The notes under the pieces were generated by a model that saw only the letters and a list, made by a program, of their open reading frames with translations, did not search any database and was not told where the DNA came from. From positions 1-6,514 of the forward strand of contig CAZUZA010000066.1 of NCBI GenBank assembly GCA_964624875.1: 6,514 bases of DNA, given 5' to 3'. The translations under genes were made by a program, and so were the position numbers. Positions 1-5,724 of this stretch are shown here, one piece after another. The DNA is from Atopostipes sp964624875 (lineage in GTDB: Bacteria > Bacillota > Bacilli > Lactobacillales > Carnobacteriaceae_A). The number at the start of each line of letters is the position of its first letter. Positions within the stretch are counted from its first letter, which is position 1.

Positions 1-48
1 ATCGGCTTGTGGCGCCGACATTCGTGGGTTCGATCCCCATCAGCCGCC
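1..48 (+). tRNA. tRNA-His(GTG), 3' part only (cut by window edge)
   Basis: The anticodon stem TCGGC (2-6) pairs with GCCGA (14-18) around a 7-base loop whose anticodon is GTG (9-11), which reads histidine codons. The T arm is GTGGG (24-28), loop TTCGATC, CCCAT (36-40). Acceptor strand CAGCCGC (41-47) is followed by discriminator C48, as expected for tRNA-His, where C73 pairs with G-1. CCA is not encoded. The 5' half, including the D arm, lies outside the window. It is the first visible member of a tRNA array. Confidence 0.93.
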
Positions 49-56
49 CTTTTTAA

Positions 57-128
57 TGGGCTGTAGCCAAGCGGTAAGGCATCGGGTTTTGATCCCGTGT
101 ATCCTAGGTTCGAATCCTAGCAGCCCAG
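57..128 (+). tRNA. tRNA-Gln(TTG)
   Basis: A complete cloverleaf can be drawn. Acceptor TGGGCTG (57-63) pairs with CAGCCCA (121-127), and the discriminator is G128. The anticodon loop TTTTGAT (87-93) holds TTG at 89-91. The T arm CTAGG / CCTAG encloses TTCGAAT. The outermost anticodon-stem pair is T82-T98, a mismatch, but the other four pairs are good. CCA is not encoded. It starts 8 bases after tRNA-His, so both probably come from one precursor transcript. Confidence 0.96.
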
Positions 129-152
129 TTTTTTTATTTATATAGATGATTT

Positions 153-223
<71 letters not shown>

Positions 224-260
224 TTTGGCATTTCTTATGACGTACTGAATATCATATGAA

Positions 261-345
261 GGCGATGTGGCGGAATTGGCAGACGCGCTGGACTCAAAAT
301 TCAGTGTCCATTGTGGACGTGTCGGTTCGATCCCGACCATCGCTA
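261..345 (+). tRNA. tRNA-Leu(CAA)
   Basis: This class II tRNA of 85 bases has acceptor GGCGATG (261-267) pairing with CATCGCT (338-344), the outermost pair being G-T, and discriminator A345, typical for leucine. Anticodon stem CTGGA / TTCAG surrounds loop CTCAAAA, with anticodon CAA at 295-297. A long variable arm (TGTCC ... GGACG) lies between the anticodon and T arms, as expected for leucine. T arm is GTCGG / CCGAC with loop TTCGATC. CCA is not encoded. It is the last gene of the array and is followed at once by a terminator. Confidence 0.96.
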
Positions 346-365
346 TACAAACATAATACATTGCG

Positions 366-395
366 AAACACTTCTCAGTCTGAGAGGTGTTTTTT
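366..395 (+). terminator. Rho-independent terminator of the tRNA array
   Basis: ACACTTCTCA (368-377) pairs with TGAGAGGTGT (381-390) with one T-G wobble and a GTC loop. Two further A-T pairs extend the base, and a run of T follows to 395. It lies 20 bases after tRNA-Leu, where the array should end. Confidence 0.9.
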
Positions 396-568
396 AATGC
401 CTAAAATGATAGGATGCATCGAGTGGTTTCAGCCGGTGTCTTCATAAGGACTTAGTGTTCCTAGTCGTTATTCATCCGTGGGCTGGTACTCTTTTTTATT
501 ATGCGCATTTCATGTAAAATAGCTTGAGAAGAATATCAGAAGCTCTTATTGGTGAAATGGAGGAGAAT
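396..568 (+). other. Spacer between tRNA array and GNAT gene, with weak promoter candidate
   Basis: No gene is seen here. CAGCC (430-434) and GGCTG (481-485) could form a long-range closing stem followed by a T tract (492-497). The internal pairing is poor, so a second terminator or a structured RNA is only possible. TAAAAT (515-520) matches a sigma-A -10 box in five of six positions, but the expected -35 position is only a run of T. The most likely Shine-Dalgarno of the next gene is GGAGG at 559-563. Confidence 0.35.
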
Positions 569-982
569 ATGGCGATAGAATTAAGGGAATACACGACTTA
601 TATAGAAGAAGAGGTTTTGCCTCTCTATAAATCGGTCGGTTGGAGTCTTTATGTGAATCAACCTGAAAAGTTAAAACAAGCCTATGAACATTCGCTACAT
701 GTCATTGGCGCTTATGATGGAGACCGACTAGTCGGATTAATTCGAGTGGTTGGAGATGGTGTGAGCATTATCTTTATCCAGGACTTACTCGTTCATGAGG
801 AGTACCACCGTCAAGGAATTGGTACCCAATTAATAGTGGCCATATTAGAAAAATATAAAGAGGTTCGCCAAAAGGCCCTACTAACCGATGACTTTCATGC
901 GCAAAAAGCTTTTTATCGGAAGGCTGGCTTTATGCCGATTAGTGAAACAAAAGGTATCTGCTTCGTGAATTATACGTTCTAA
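569..982 (+). CDS. GNAT-family N-acetyltransferase (137 aa)
   Basis: A small single-domain cytosolic acetyltransferase of the Gcn5-related family, expected to move an acetyl group from acetyl-CoA to an amine; the substrate cannot be read from the sequence. The N-terminal half has the usual strand pattern ending in HVIGAYDGDRLVGLIRVV (44-61). Motif A is the stretch IQDLLVHEEYHRQGIGTQLI (70-89), where HRQGIGT (80-86) forms the CoA pyrophosphate loop. Motif B is AQKAFYRKAGF (111-121), with the Tyr and Gly common in the family. I chose ATG 569 because GGAGG at 559-563 sits 5 bases upstream. The frame stays open to TTG 524 and includes ATG 557, but neither has a well-placed ribosome binding site. 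It stands alone between the tRNA array and a convergent gene. Confidence 0.88.
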   Translation: MAIELREYTTYIEEEVLPLYKSVGWSLYVNQPEKLKQAYEHSLHVIGAYDGDRLVGLIRVVGDGVSIIFIQDLLVHEEYHRQGIGTQLIVAILEKYKEVRQKALLTDDFHAQKAFYRKAGFMPISETKGICFVNYTF

Positions 983-1010
983 GTCACGAGAAGCAGATAC
1001 CTTCTTTTTT
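951..1010. terminator. Bidirectional terminator overlapping the GNAT gene's 3' end
   Basis: The arm 951-968 (starting AAGGTATCTGCTTC) pairs with 984-1003 (ending GAAGCAGATACCTT) with only a 2-base bulge, followed by TTTTTT (1005-1010) on the plus strand. On the minus strand the same hairpin is followed by TTTTGTTT (complement of 943-950), so it can also end the opposing lactonase transcript. The left arm lies within the last codons of the acetyltransferase gene, whose stop is at 980-982. Confidence 0.88.
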
Positions 1011-1015
1011 ATTAT

Positions 1016-1930
1016 TTACGTGTTCATTTCACCAAGAGGGCTTGGGGTTTTATCTTGTTCATTGGTCATTGGAATCGGCGATTCTTTCGAGCATTCGAGC
1101 GTATAGGTCAGGTGCTTGCCGTCCTTTGAGTATTCAACGACGCGGTAAAAGGGGTCGTGATAAAAAAGGAAGCGACTGTTATTTTCGAGTGCTTCTTGCA
1201 TATAGTGTGTTTTGGCTGCGATTGAGTCCATTGGGTAATCATCGACGCCACCGACCCAAAGAGGGTTGGCATGGACAAAGGTTAACAACAAATCAGCCAA
1301 ATGAAACAGTGTCTCGTCTTGTTGTTCGAAGCGAATAATGGCATGTCCCCGACTGTGTCCACCGGTGTGTTCCATCGTAATGCCTGGCGCGATTTCAAGT
1401 GTGTCTTTGAAAGTCGTCACTTGTTGTTGAATCGGCTCCCAATTGGCTTTTAGGTACGTGTTTTTTGTGCGTGCATTCGGGTGTCGCACGTCATCCCATT
1501 CTTTATCCGTCATATAAATTGTCGCATTTGGATATGTGGACTTTAATTCGCCATTTTCCAAGTAGGTTAATCCACCTGCATGATCGTTGTGCATATGTGT
1601 CATGAGGACACCGTCAATATCTTCGCGTGTTAGTCCGACTTGGGCTAAGCTGCCCACAAGGTCTCCTTCAGAATGGAGGCCAAATATTTTCTTCGCTTTT
1701 TCATTCGCTTTATCGATTCCGATACTTGCATCAATTAAATAATTCTTGTTTTGATATTGAATTAAAATCGGGTCAGCTGTCGTTGGAATCTGATTTTTTT
1801 CGTTATAGGGAAAGTAACGTCCCCACAAACCTCGAGGCACTGGCCCAAATAGGGTCCCACCATCTGTATTTAGCATCACGCCATCTAACCAGGTAAAGGT
1901 CATCTTGTGAAATGTGTATTGGTCAAGCAT
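1016..1930 (-). CDS. ytnP: YtnP-like metallo-beta-lactamase-fold hydrolase (probable quorum-quenching lactonase)
   Basis: A 304-residue cytosolic metallohydrolase; no signal peptide is visible. The zinc signature HMHNDH is at 112-117. Further ligands are H192 (GGHSRGH), D213 (HLADLL) and H258 (FYHDP), so the two-metal set of the AHL-lactonase/YtnP branch is complete. Other family-like stretches are DGGTLFGPVPRGLW (23-36), DPILIQYQ (53-60) and NPLWVGGVDDYPM (222-234), which recall B. subtilis YtnP, an acyl-homoserine-lactone-degrading enzyme. The true substrate here is unknown and another lactone or ester is possible. The last 25 or so residues (after YTLEC) are polar and may be a family-external tail. 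Start: AAAGGAG lies 7 bases before ATG. The gene follows the enoyl-CoA hydratase by 54 bases with no terminator between them, so the two are probably cotranscribed. Confidence 0.87.
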   Translation of the reverse strand: MLDQYTFHKMTFTWLDGVMLNTDGGTLFGPVPRGLWGRYFPYNEKNQIPTTADPILIQYQNKNYLIDASIGIDKANEKAKKIFGLHSEGDLVGSLAQVGLTREDIDGVLMTHMHNDHAGGLTYLENGELKSTYPNATIYMTDKEWDDVRHPNARTKNTYLKANWEPIQQQVTTFKDTLEIAPGITMEHTGGHSRGHAIIRFEQQDETLFHLADLLLTFVHANPLWVGGVDDYPMDSIAAKTHYMQEALENNSRFLFYHDPFYRVVEYSKDGKHLTYTLECSKESPIPMTNEQDKTPSPLGEMNT

Positions 1931-1984
1931 GTCGTCACTCCTTTAATTTTCTTTAGGATACCGGTAAATAGCAGAGTGAAGCAA

Positions 1985-2767
1985 CTAGTTGTTTTTAAAA
2001 TGAGCTTTTCTTTTTTCAACAAACGCGGCCATACCTTCTTTTTGATCAGCTGTCGCAAAGAGTAAACCGAACGTATTTGCTTCTAAGGTTAAGGCGTGGT
2101 CTAAAGGTAAATCGTATCCTTCATTGATAACCGTTTTAGCTTGTTTAACGGCGATAGGTGCGTTTTTCATAATGGTTTGAGCCAATGTCTGAGCAGCTTC
2201 CATTAAGTGCTCTGGATCAGCGATTTGGTTAAACAAACCTACTTTTAAAGCTTCGTCAGCCTTGATGTTTCGCGCTGTCCAAATGTATTCTTTTGCTTTT
2301 GCTATTCCGATGGTTCGGCTCAAGCGTTGGGTCGCACCAAAGCCAGGGAAAATCCCTAACCCAACTTCAGGCAAGCCCACAATTGCGTTGGTGCTCCCGA
2401 TACGAATATCACAAGCTAAGGCTAATTCTAAACCACCACCTAAGGCATACCCATTAATAGCAGCAATGACAGGTTGTTTTAAGTGGGCTAATTTTGTAAA
2501 AACGTTATTGCCTAAGCTTGAGAATCTTTGGGCCTCGAGTGGGGTGCTGTCTGCCATCTCTTTAATATCGGCACCAGCAACAAAGGCTTTATCGCCAGCT
2601 CCTGTAAGGATGACAACTTGGATAGCTTCATTGTTGTTTATTTCATCTAAAGCTCGATCCAGTTCTGTTAGCACGGTACTGTTTATGGCATTCAATGCTT
2701 TTGGTCGATTAATTGTGAGGGATGCTAAACCATCTGTTACGTCTAAAATAATTGTTTCATAAGTCAT
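1985..2767 (-). CDS. Enoyl-CoA hydratase / crotonase family
   Basis: A 260-residue crotonase-fold enzyme, normal length for the family, expected to add water across the 2,3 double bond of enoyl-CoA esters in the cytosol. The oxyanion-hole residues are A66 (VAGADIKEM) and G111 (ALGGGLELA). The two catalytic acids are E114 (GGGLEL) and E134 (GLPEVGLGIFPG), spaced 20 residues apart exactly as Glu144 and Glu164 in rat mitochondrial enoyl-CoA hydratase. Both acids favour a true hydratase over isomerase or other crotonases. Start: GGAGG (complement of 2776-2780) sits 8 bases before ATG. It lies downstream of the acyl-CoA dehydrogenase, whose product it would hydrate, but a terminator-like hairpin separates them. 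Chain length and physiological substrate cannot be deduced. Confidence 0.93.
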   Translation of the reverse strand: MTYETIILDVTDGLASLTINRPKALNAINSTVLTELDRALDEINNNEAIQVVILTGAGDKAFVAGADIKEMADSTPLEAQRFSSLGNNVFTKLAHLKQPVIAAINGYALGGGLELALACDIRIGSTNAIVGLPEVGLGIFPGFGATQRLSRTIGIAKAKEYIWTARNIKADEALKVGLFNQIADPEHLMEAAQTLAQTIMKNAPIAVKQAKTVINEGYDLPLDHALTLEANTFGLLFATADQKEGMAAFVEKRKAHFKNN

Positions 2768-2804
2768 GTTTTATTCCTCCGTTGTTTGCATGTTTTTTGA
2801 AATG

Positions 2805-2850
2805 AAAAACCCAGCTACATGGCAAGCAGCTGGGCGACCTTGTTTAAGGT
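2805..2850 (-). terminator. Terminator-like hairpin between the acyl-CoA dehydrogenase and hydratase genes
   Basis: On the minus strand CCCAGCT (complement of 2828-2834) pairs with AGCTGGG (complement of 2810-2816), followed by TTTTTC. An extra small hairpin, ACCTT-AAAC-AAGGT, lies just before it (2837-2850). The stem is 7 bp with an 11-base loop, so termination may be partial. Only 24 bases separate the T run from the hydratase ribosome binding site, leaving little room for a separate promoter. TTGCCA in the loop resembles a -35 box, but no convincing -10 follows. Confidence 0.75.
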
Positions 2851-2868
2851 GTGGTTACTAAATTAAGG

Positions 2869-4077
2869 TTATACGAATGCGCCAGCGCCGACGAGTTCAC
2901 GTCCGATGATTAGTGCGTTTATTTCATGGGTTCCTTCGTATGTATAGATGGATTCGGCATCGGCAAATAAGCGCGCGACATCTGTGTCGAGTGTGATGCC
3001 ATCGCCTCCGACAATTTCGCGTGCTAAAGCTGCTGTTTCTCGCATGCGTAGTGAATTATGCATCTTTGCGAGCGAGGAGTTGACCATTTCGTATTTGCCT
3101 TCATCCATGAGCTCAGCTAAGCGAACAGAATAGGCGATTGCTGCTGTGACGTTTGCTTGCATACGCGCGAGTTTTTCTTGTGTGATTTGGAATTCGCCAA
3201 TTTTCTTGCCGAATTGTTCGCGTTTTTTGACGTAATTTAATGCTGCGACATAAGCGCCACCGGCAACACCTGTTGCGATATGTGCGACGTCTGCACGTGT
3301 ATTGATTAAAATCTTAGCGACATCTGCAAAGCCCGTAATATTTTGTAGGCGATCGGTCTCTGGGACAACGACATCTTCTAAAGTGATGTGTGCGTTTTGA
3401 ACGGGACGTAAACTGATTTTCCTTGGAATTGGTGTTGCTTGATACCCTTCGGCACCTTTGCGAACGATGAAGCATTTAATTTTCTCATCTTCTATATCAC
3501 GTGCGAATACAGGAATGATATCCGCTGTGTCTGCGCCACCGATCCATCGTTTCTCACCATTTAAAATCCAGTTATCACCATCACGCCTTGCCGTTGTTTC
3601 TAAACCACCGGCAATATCTGATCCGTGTGCAGGTTCTGTTAACGCAAAACATGTTTGCCATTCAAAGCTTTCTACTTTAGGAATGAATTCTTCTAACTGA
3701 CGCTCACTTCCACCAATTAATAGGGTATTGTAACCCAAGCCACCATGGACGGTGAAAAATGTCGCGACAGAAGCATCAAAGCGAGCGAGTTCATAATATA
3801 AAAAGGCGTTGTAAATTTGACGTGGTCTTTTTTCTCTTTCACGTCCTTCGAATAACTTTGGATGATTCATAATTTTGGCGTCAGCTAACTTGAAAAATTC
3901 AGCGTATGGGAAAGTTGCTTCATCCCAATGCTGATTTATCACCGGGCGAATATCGGTCTCGATAATTTCGCGAACTTCTTGTAAAACTTCCGCTTCTCCC
4001 AATGTTAGCTTCGTTGTATACTCGAACATATCCTCTGGGTATAGTTTTTTTAAGATTTGTTCTTTCTTGATACTCAT
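2869..4077 (-). CDS. Acyl-CoA dehydrogenase, glutaryl-CoA dehydrogenase-like subgroup
   Basis: A 402-residue FAD flavoprotein of normal family length that would oxidise an acyl-CoA to the 2,3-enoyl-CoA, passing electrons to an electron-transfer flavoprotein not encoded here. The N-terminal helical domain spans about 25-140. The beta domain carries the first family signature, ALTEPAHGSD (145-154), and NGEKRWIGG (173-181). The C-terminal domain holds RVAHI-type helices, REQFGKKI (286-293) with the second signature region, and the probable catalytic base E381 in YTYEGTHEINALIIGREL (378-395). A glutamate at this late position followed by GTH is typical of glutaryl-CoA dehydrogenase and related short-chain enzymes. 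The substrate is undetermined; decarboxylating activity is not shown. Start: AGGAGG (complement of 4085-4090) lies 7 bases before ATG. A cre site lies upstream. The coding sequence looks richer in G+C than the plus-strand sigH and fra genes. Confidence 0.93.
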   Translation of the reverse strand: MSIKKEQILKKLYPEDMFEYTTKLTLGEAEVLQEVREIIETDIRPVINQHWDEATFPYAEFFKLADAKIMNHPKLFEGREREKRPRQIYNAFLYYELARFDASVATFFTVHGGLGYNTLLIGGSERQLEEFIPKVESFEWQTCFALTEPAHGSDIAGGLETTARRDGDNWILNGEKRWIGGADTADIIPVFARDIEDEKIKCFIVRKGAEGYQATPIPRKISLRPVQNAHITLEDVVVPETDRLQNITGFADVAKILINTRADVAHIATGVAGGAYVAALNYVKKREQFGKKIGEFQITQEKLARMQANVTAAIAYSVRLAELMDEGKYEMVNSSLAKMHNSLRMRETAALAREIVGGDGITLDTDVARLFADAESIYTYEGTHEINALIIGRELVGAGAFV

Positions 4078-4120
4078 TCCTTATCCTCCTATGATGTATG
4101 GCTTTTATCTATTGAATAAA

Positions 4121-4134
4121 TGTAAACGCTTACT
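4121..4134 (-). promoter_or_regulatory. CcpA catabolite-responsive element (cre)
   Basis: TGTAAACGCTTACT matches the cre consensus (TGWAANCGNTWNCA-like) at all but the last base, where relaxed versions allow T. It lies 43 bases upstream of the acyl-CoA dehydrogenase ATG, overlapping or following the likely promoter, a position where CcpA bound with HPr-Ser-P would repress. The reverse strand contains TTTACA, a possible -35, but I find no matching -10, so the exact promoter is unassigned. Confidence 0.8.
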
Positions 4135-4263
4135 ACAAATCTATTCTAAAGGTCATAATGGAAAAGAACCACTTAATATAAATTAATTGAATCATAAGCT
4201 GAAGTTATACCTGTGCCAATTTAGAGGAATAAGAGACAGAGCGATGTTAAATAGTTGGTTTAA

Positions 4264-4272
4264 TGGTAGAAT
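4264..4272 (+). promoter_or_regulatory. Extended -10 promoter of rae1
   Basis: TGGTAGAAT is an extended -10 (TGN followed by TAGAAT, five of six matches to TATAAT). No good -35 is seen at 17-18 bases, as is common with extended -10 promoters. Transcription would begin near 4279, about 28 bases before the start codon and ahead of the ribosome binding site. Confidence 0.55.
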
Positions 4273-4306
4273 GGAATATAAATAACTGGAATGAGGAGGT
4301 GTCTAA

Positions 4307-4828
4307 ATGAAGAAGGATCTTTTATTTGTAGATGGTTATAACATGATTGGTGCATGGCCTCATCTAGCTAAGTTACAGCGAAGAGATGAATTAGCTGCAG
4401 CGCGTGATCTTTTATTAACCGAACTAAGTGAGTATGCTAAGTATGAAAGCGTAGAAGTTCGTGTTATTTTTGACGCGCAGTTCGTACCAGGCATCCAAAA
4501 AGAATATAAACAATATAATCTAACGGTTATCTTTACGAAGGAAGATGAAACAGCTGACAGCTATATTGAAAAAGCAGTAGGAAATGAAAATTTACATATC
4601 ACTAACGTAATTGTCGCCACATCTGACCTGGCAGAGCAATGGCTTGTCTTTCAAAGAGGGGCTTCAAGAAAGTCAGCCCGTGACTTATACAAAGAACTCA
4701 ATCATACAAAAGGACAAATACGATTAGACACACACGAGTACAATCTAAACTACACTAGGCGCCGCTCCGTGTTCAGCGAAGAACAAGAAGAGAAGCTAAG
4801 GAAGTATATGGAAGAATTACAAGAATAA
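4307..4828 (+). CDS. rae1: Rae1 (YacP) ribosome-associated NYN/PIN-fold endoribonuclease
   Basis: 173 residues, close to the roughly 170 of B. subtilis Rae1, which enters the ribosomal A site and cleaves certain mRNAs during translation. The N-terminal LLFVDGYNMIGAWP (5-18) is the family hallmark and holds the first acidic active-site residue D9. Further conserved acidic positions are D56 (VIFDAQ), the DETAD run (80-84) and D107 (VATSDLAEQW). GASRKSARDL (118-127) matches the conserved basic motif seen in YacP proteins. Start: AGGAGGTG (4294-4301) is 5 bases before ATG. In Bacilli rae1 usually lies between rlmB and sigH; here sigH follows by 93 bases as expected, but the gene upstream is a divergent acyl-CoA dehydrogenase, so rae1 has its own promoter. 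Confidence 0.93.
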   Translation: MKKDLLFVDGYNMIGAWPHLAKLQRRDELAAARDLLLTELSEYAKYESVEVRVIFDAQFVPGIQKEYKQYNLTVIFTKEDETADSYIEKAVGNENLHITNVIVATSDLAEQWLVFQRGASRKSARDLYKELNHTKGQIRLDTHEYNLNYTRRRSVFSEEQEEKLRKYMEELQE

Positions 4829-4871
4829 TACATATATGTGTTTTTTCGGTGTACTTATTTGTAAAACCCCT

Positions 4872-4892
4872 TCACAAATTATTGTTTTGTGA
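4872..4892 (+). repeat. Inverted repeat between rae1 and sigH
   Basis: TCACAAA (4872-4878) and TTTGTGA (4886-4892) form a perfect 7-bp stem with a 7-base loop. No T run follows, so it does not look like a terminator. It could be an RNA hairpin between the two cistrons or an operator. Its right arm overlaps TTGTGA (4887-4892), a possible -35 box for sigH. ACATATATGT followed by a T run (4832-4847) just after rae1 is a very weak terminator candidate. Confidence 0.4.
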
Positions 4893-4921
4893 GAATATGA
4901 TTAGGGTGACATTAATCATAG

Positions 4922-5545
4922 ATGAATCAATATATGGAGGGAAGAAAGATAGAACATAAATTTAATAGAAATCTTGCTGAATTGTTGGTATTGTCATTGA
5001 AAACTTTTGGTGAGCAGCCATTTGGATTATTAATTGAGATGTCTCGACCAATTACTACAAACGTAATCTCTAGGTACTTTTTCAAGTCACATGATCGAGA
5101 CGATTTGTTCCAAATTGCAAATATGGTCTTGCTAGAATCAGTTAAAGAGTATGATGTAGATCAAGGTATGGGCTTTTTCAGATTCTTTCAGATGAAGTTG
5201 CAAAACAAAATGAATATGATAGTTAGGCGTGAATTGGCAGAAAAGCGAACCATGGATACTGAATCCGTATCTTTAGATGAACTAATGCTTGAAGGTGGCG
5301 ATTTTCTAGAGATGATGGCAGGTGTAACATCTAATCCAGAGTATATGGCGATAGTGAGTGAGACTTTTGATCGTTATTTGGTAGAGCTATCCGCGCTGGA
5401 AGAAAGTGTATTTATTCTATATATCAACGGGACTTCCTTGAAAGAGATAGCGAAACATTTAGGAGCAAAAGAAGCACAAGTTAGAAATGCGTTATATCGC
5501 TGTAGTATGAAATTTAAAAATATTATAGATGATAACTTAAAATAA
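4922..5545 (+). CDS. sigH: SigH/ComX-like sigma-70-family RNA polymerase sigma factor
   Basis: 207 residues resembling B. subtilis SigH (early stationary phase and competence sigma factor) and the ComX/SigX-type factors of lactic acid bacteria. Region 2 spans about 40-115: SRYFFKSHDRDDLFQIANMV aligns by eye with the SigH stretch RSYFLIGADREDIVQEGMIG, and TMDTESVSLDE (110-120) with the SigH linker VSLDK. Region 4 (about 150-203) ends in a helix-turn-helix, GTSLKEIAKHLGAKEAQVRNALYR (170-193), for -35 recognition. The start is uncertain. ATG 4922 has only AGGGTGA 12 bases upstream, and ATG 4934 (Met5) has nothing better. The strong GGAGGG at 4936-4941 is inside the reading frame and faces an ATA codon (Ile10). 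Position after rae1 fits the conserved Bacilli order. The gene is visibly A+T-rich. It ends at a terminator, so rpmG, secE and nusG do not follow. Confidence 0.85.
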   Translation: MNQYMEGRKIEHKFNRNLAELLVLSLKTFGEQPFGLLIEMSRPITTNVISRYFFKSHDRDDLFQIANMVLLESVKEYDVDQGMGFFRFFQMKLQNKMNMIVRRELAEKRTMDTESVSLDELMLEGGDFLEMMAGVTSNPEYMAIVSETFDRYLVELSALEESVFILYINGTSLKEIAKHLGAKEAQVRNALYRCSMKFKNIIDDNLK

Positions 5546-5569
5546 TACATAGAATTAATGTCAACCGAC

Positions 5570-5610
5570 AAAAGCCTACTTAAATCATTAAATAGGCTTT
5601 TTGTTTTTTT
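5570..5610 (+). terminator. Rho-independent terminator of rae1-sigH
   Basis: AAAAGCCTA (5570-5578) pairs with TAGGCTTTT (5593-5601). The stem continues inward through TTAA / TTAA after one mismatch, leaving a 4-base loop, and a T-rich run follows to 5610. It lies 25 bases after the sigH stop. Confidence 0.92.
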
Positions 5611-5638
5611 GGTACTTAATAAGCGATAGGTATATAAT
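5609..5638 (+). promoter_or_regulatory. Sigma-A-type promoter of fra
   Basis: The -10 is a perfect TATAAT (5633-5638). TTGGTA (5609-5614) is a possible -35 with an 18-base spacer, four of six matches. It overlaps the end of the sigH terminator T tract. Transcription would start near 5645, leaving an untranslated leader of about 80 bases that holds the repeats at 5664-5701. Confidence 0.65.
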
Positions 5639-5663
5639 GGAGAAACAAGGAATATATTATTGT

Positions 5664-5701
5664 CTTCTTATATAGAAGGTATTAAAATCTATATATAGAA
5701 G
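5664..5701 (+). repeat. Small inverted and direct repeats in the fra leader
   Basis: CTTCT (5664-5668) and AGAAG (5674-5678) flank TATAT, a small palindromic hairpin. TATATAGAAG occurs twice (5669-5678 and 5692-5701), 23 bases apart. The repeats lie between the promoter and the ribosome binding site of fra, so they could be an operator or an mRNA structure; chance in A+T-rich sequence cannot be excluded. Confidence 0.4.
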
Positions 5702-5724
5702 ATGTGGGAAAGCAGGAGAGTTAA

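Noticed and set aside
256..447. Plus-strand open frame of 63 codons
   Set aside because: It runs through tRNA-Leu and its terminator, lacks a sensible ribosome binding site, and shows no family features.
430..497. Possible structured RNA or second terminator in the spacer after the tRNA array
   Set aside because: Only the outer CAGCC / GGCTG pairing is convincing. The inside pairs poorly and the T tract is separated from the stem, so it is not called as a feature on its own.
1042..1338. Plus-strand open frame of 98 codons
   Set aside because: It lies antisense within the lactonase gene, whose metal-binding motifs prove the minus-strand reading. The composition (Arg-rich, no domain) is typical of a shadow frame.
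2401..2408. TACGAATA, identical to the ComX (CIN) box, noticed because a SigH/ComX-like factor is nearby
   Set aside because: It is inside the hydratase coding sequence with no T-rich context or downstream gene in proper position; an 8-base match is easily due to chance.
2495..2510. cre-like sequence around TAAAAACGTTATTG
   Set aside because: It has three mismatches at key positions of the CcpA consensus and lies within a coding region.
2262..2762. Plus-strand open frame of 166 codons
   Set aside because: It is fully antisense to the enoyl-CoA hydratase, which has intact catalytic residues; no start signal or recognisable domain.
4832..4847. Terminator after rae1 (ACATATATGT followed by a T run)
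   Set aside because: The palindrome leaves a stem of only about three A/T-rich pairs once a loop is allowed; too weak to separate rae1 from sigH.
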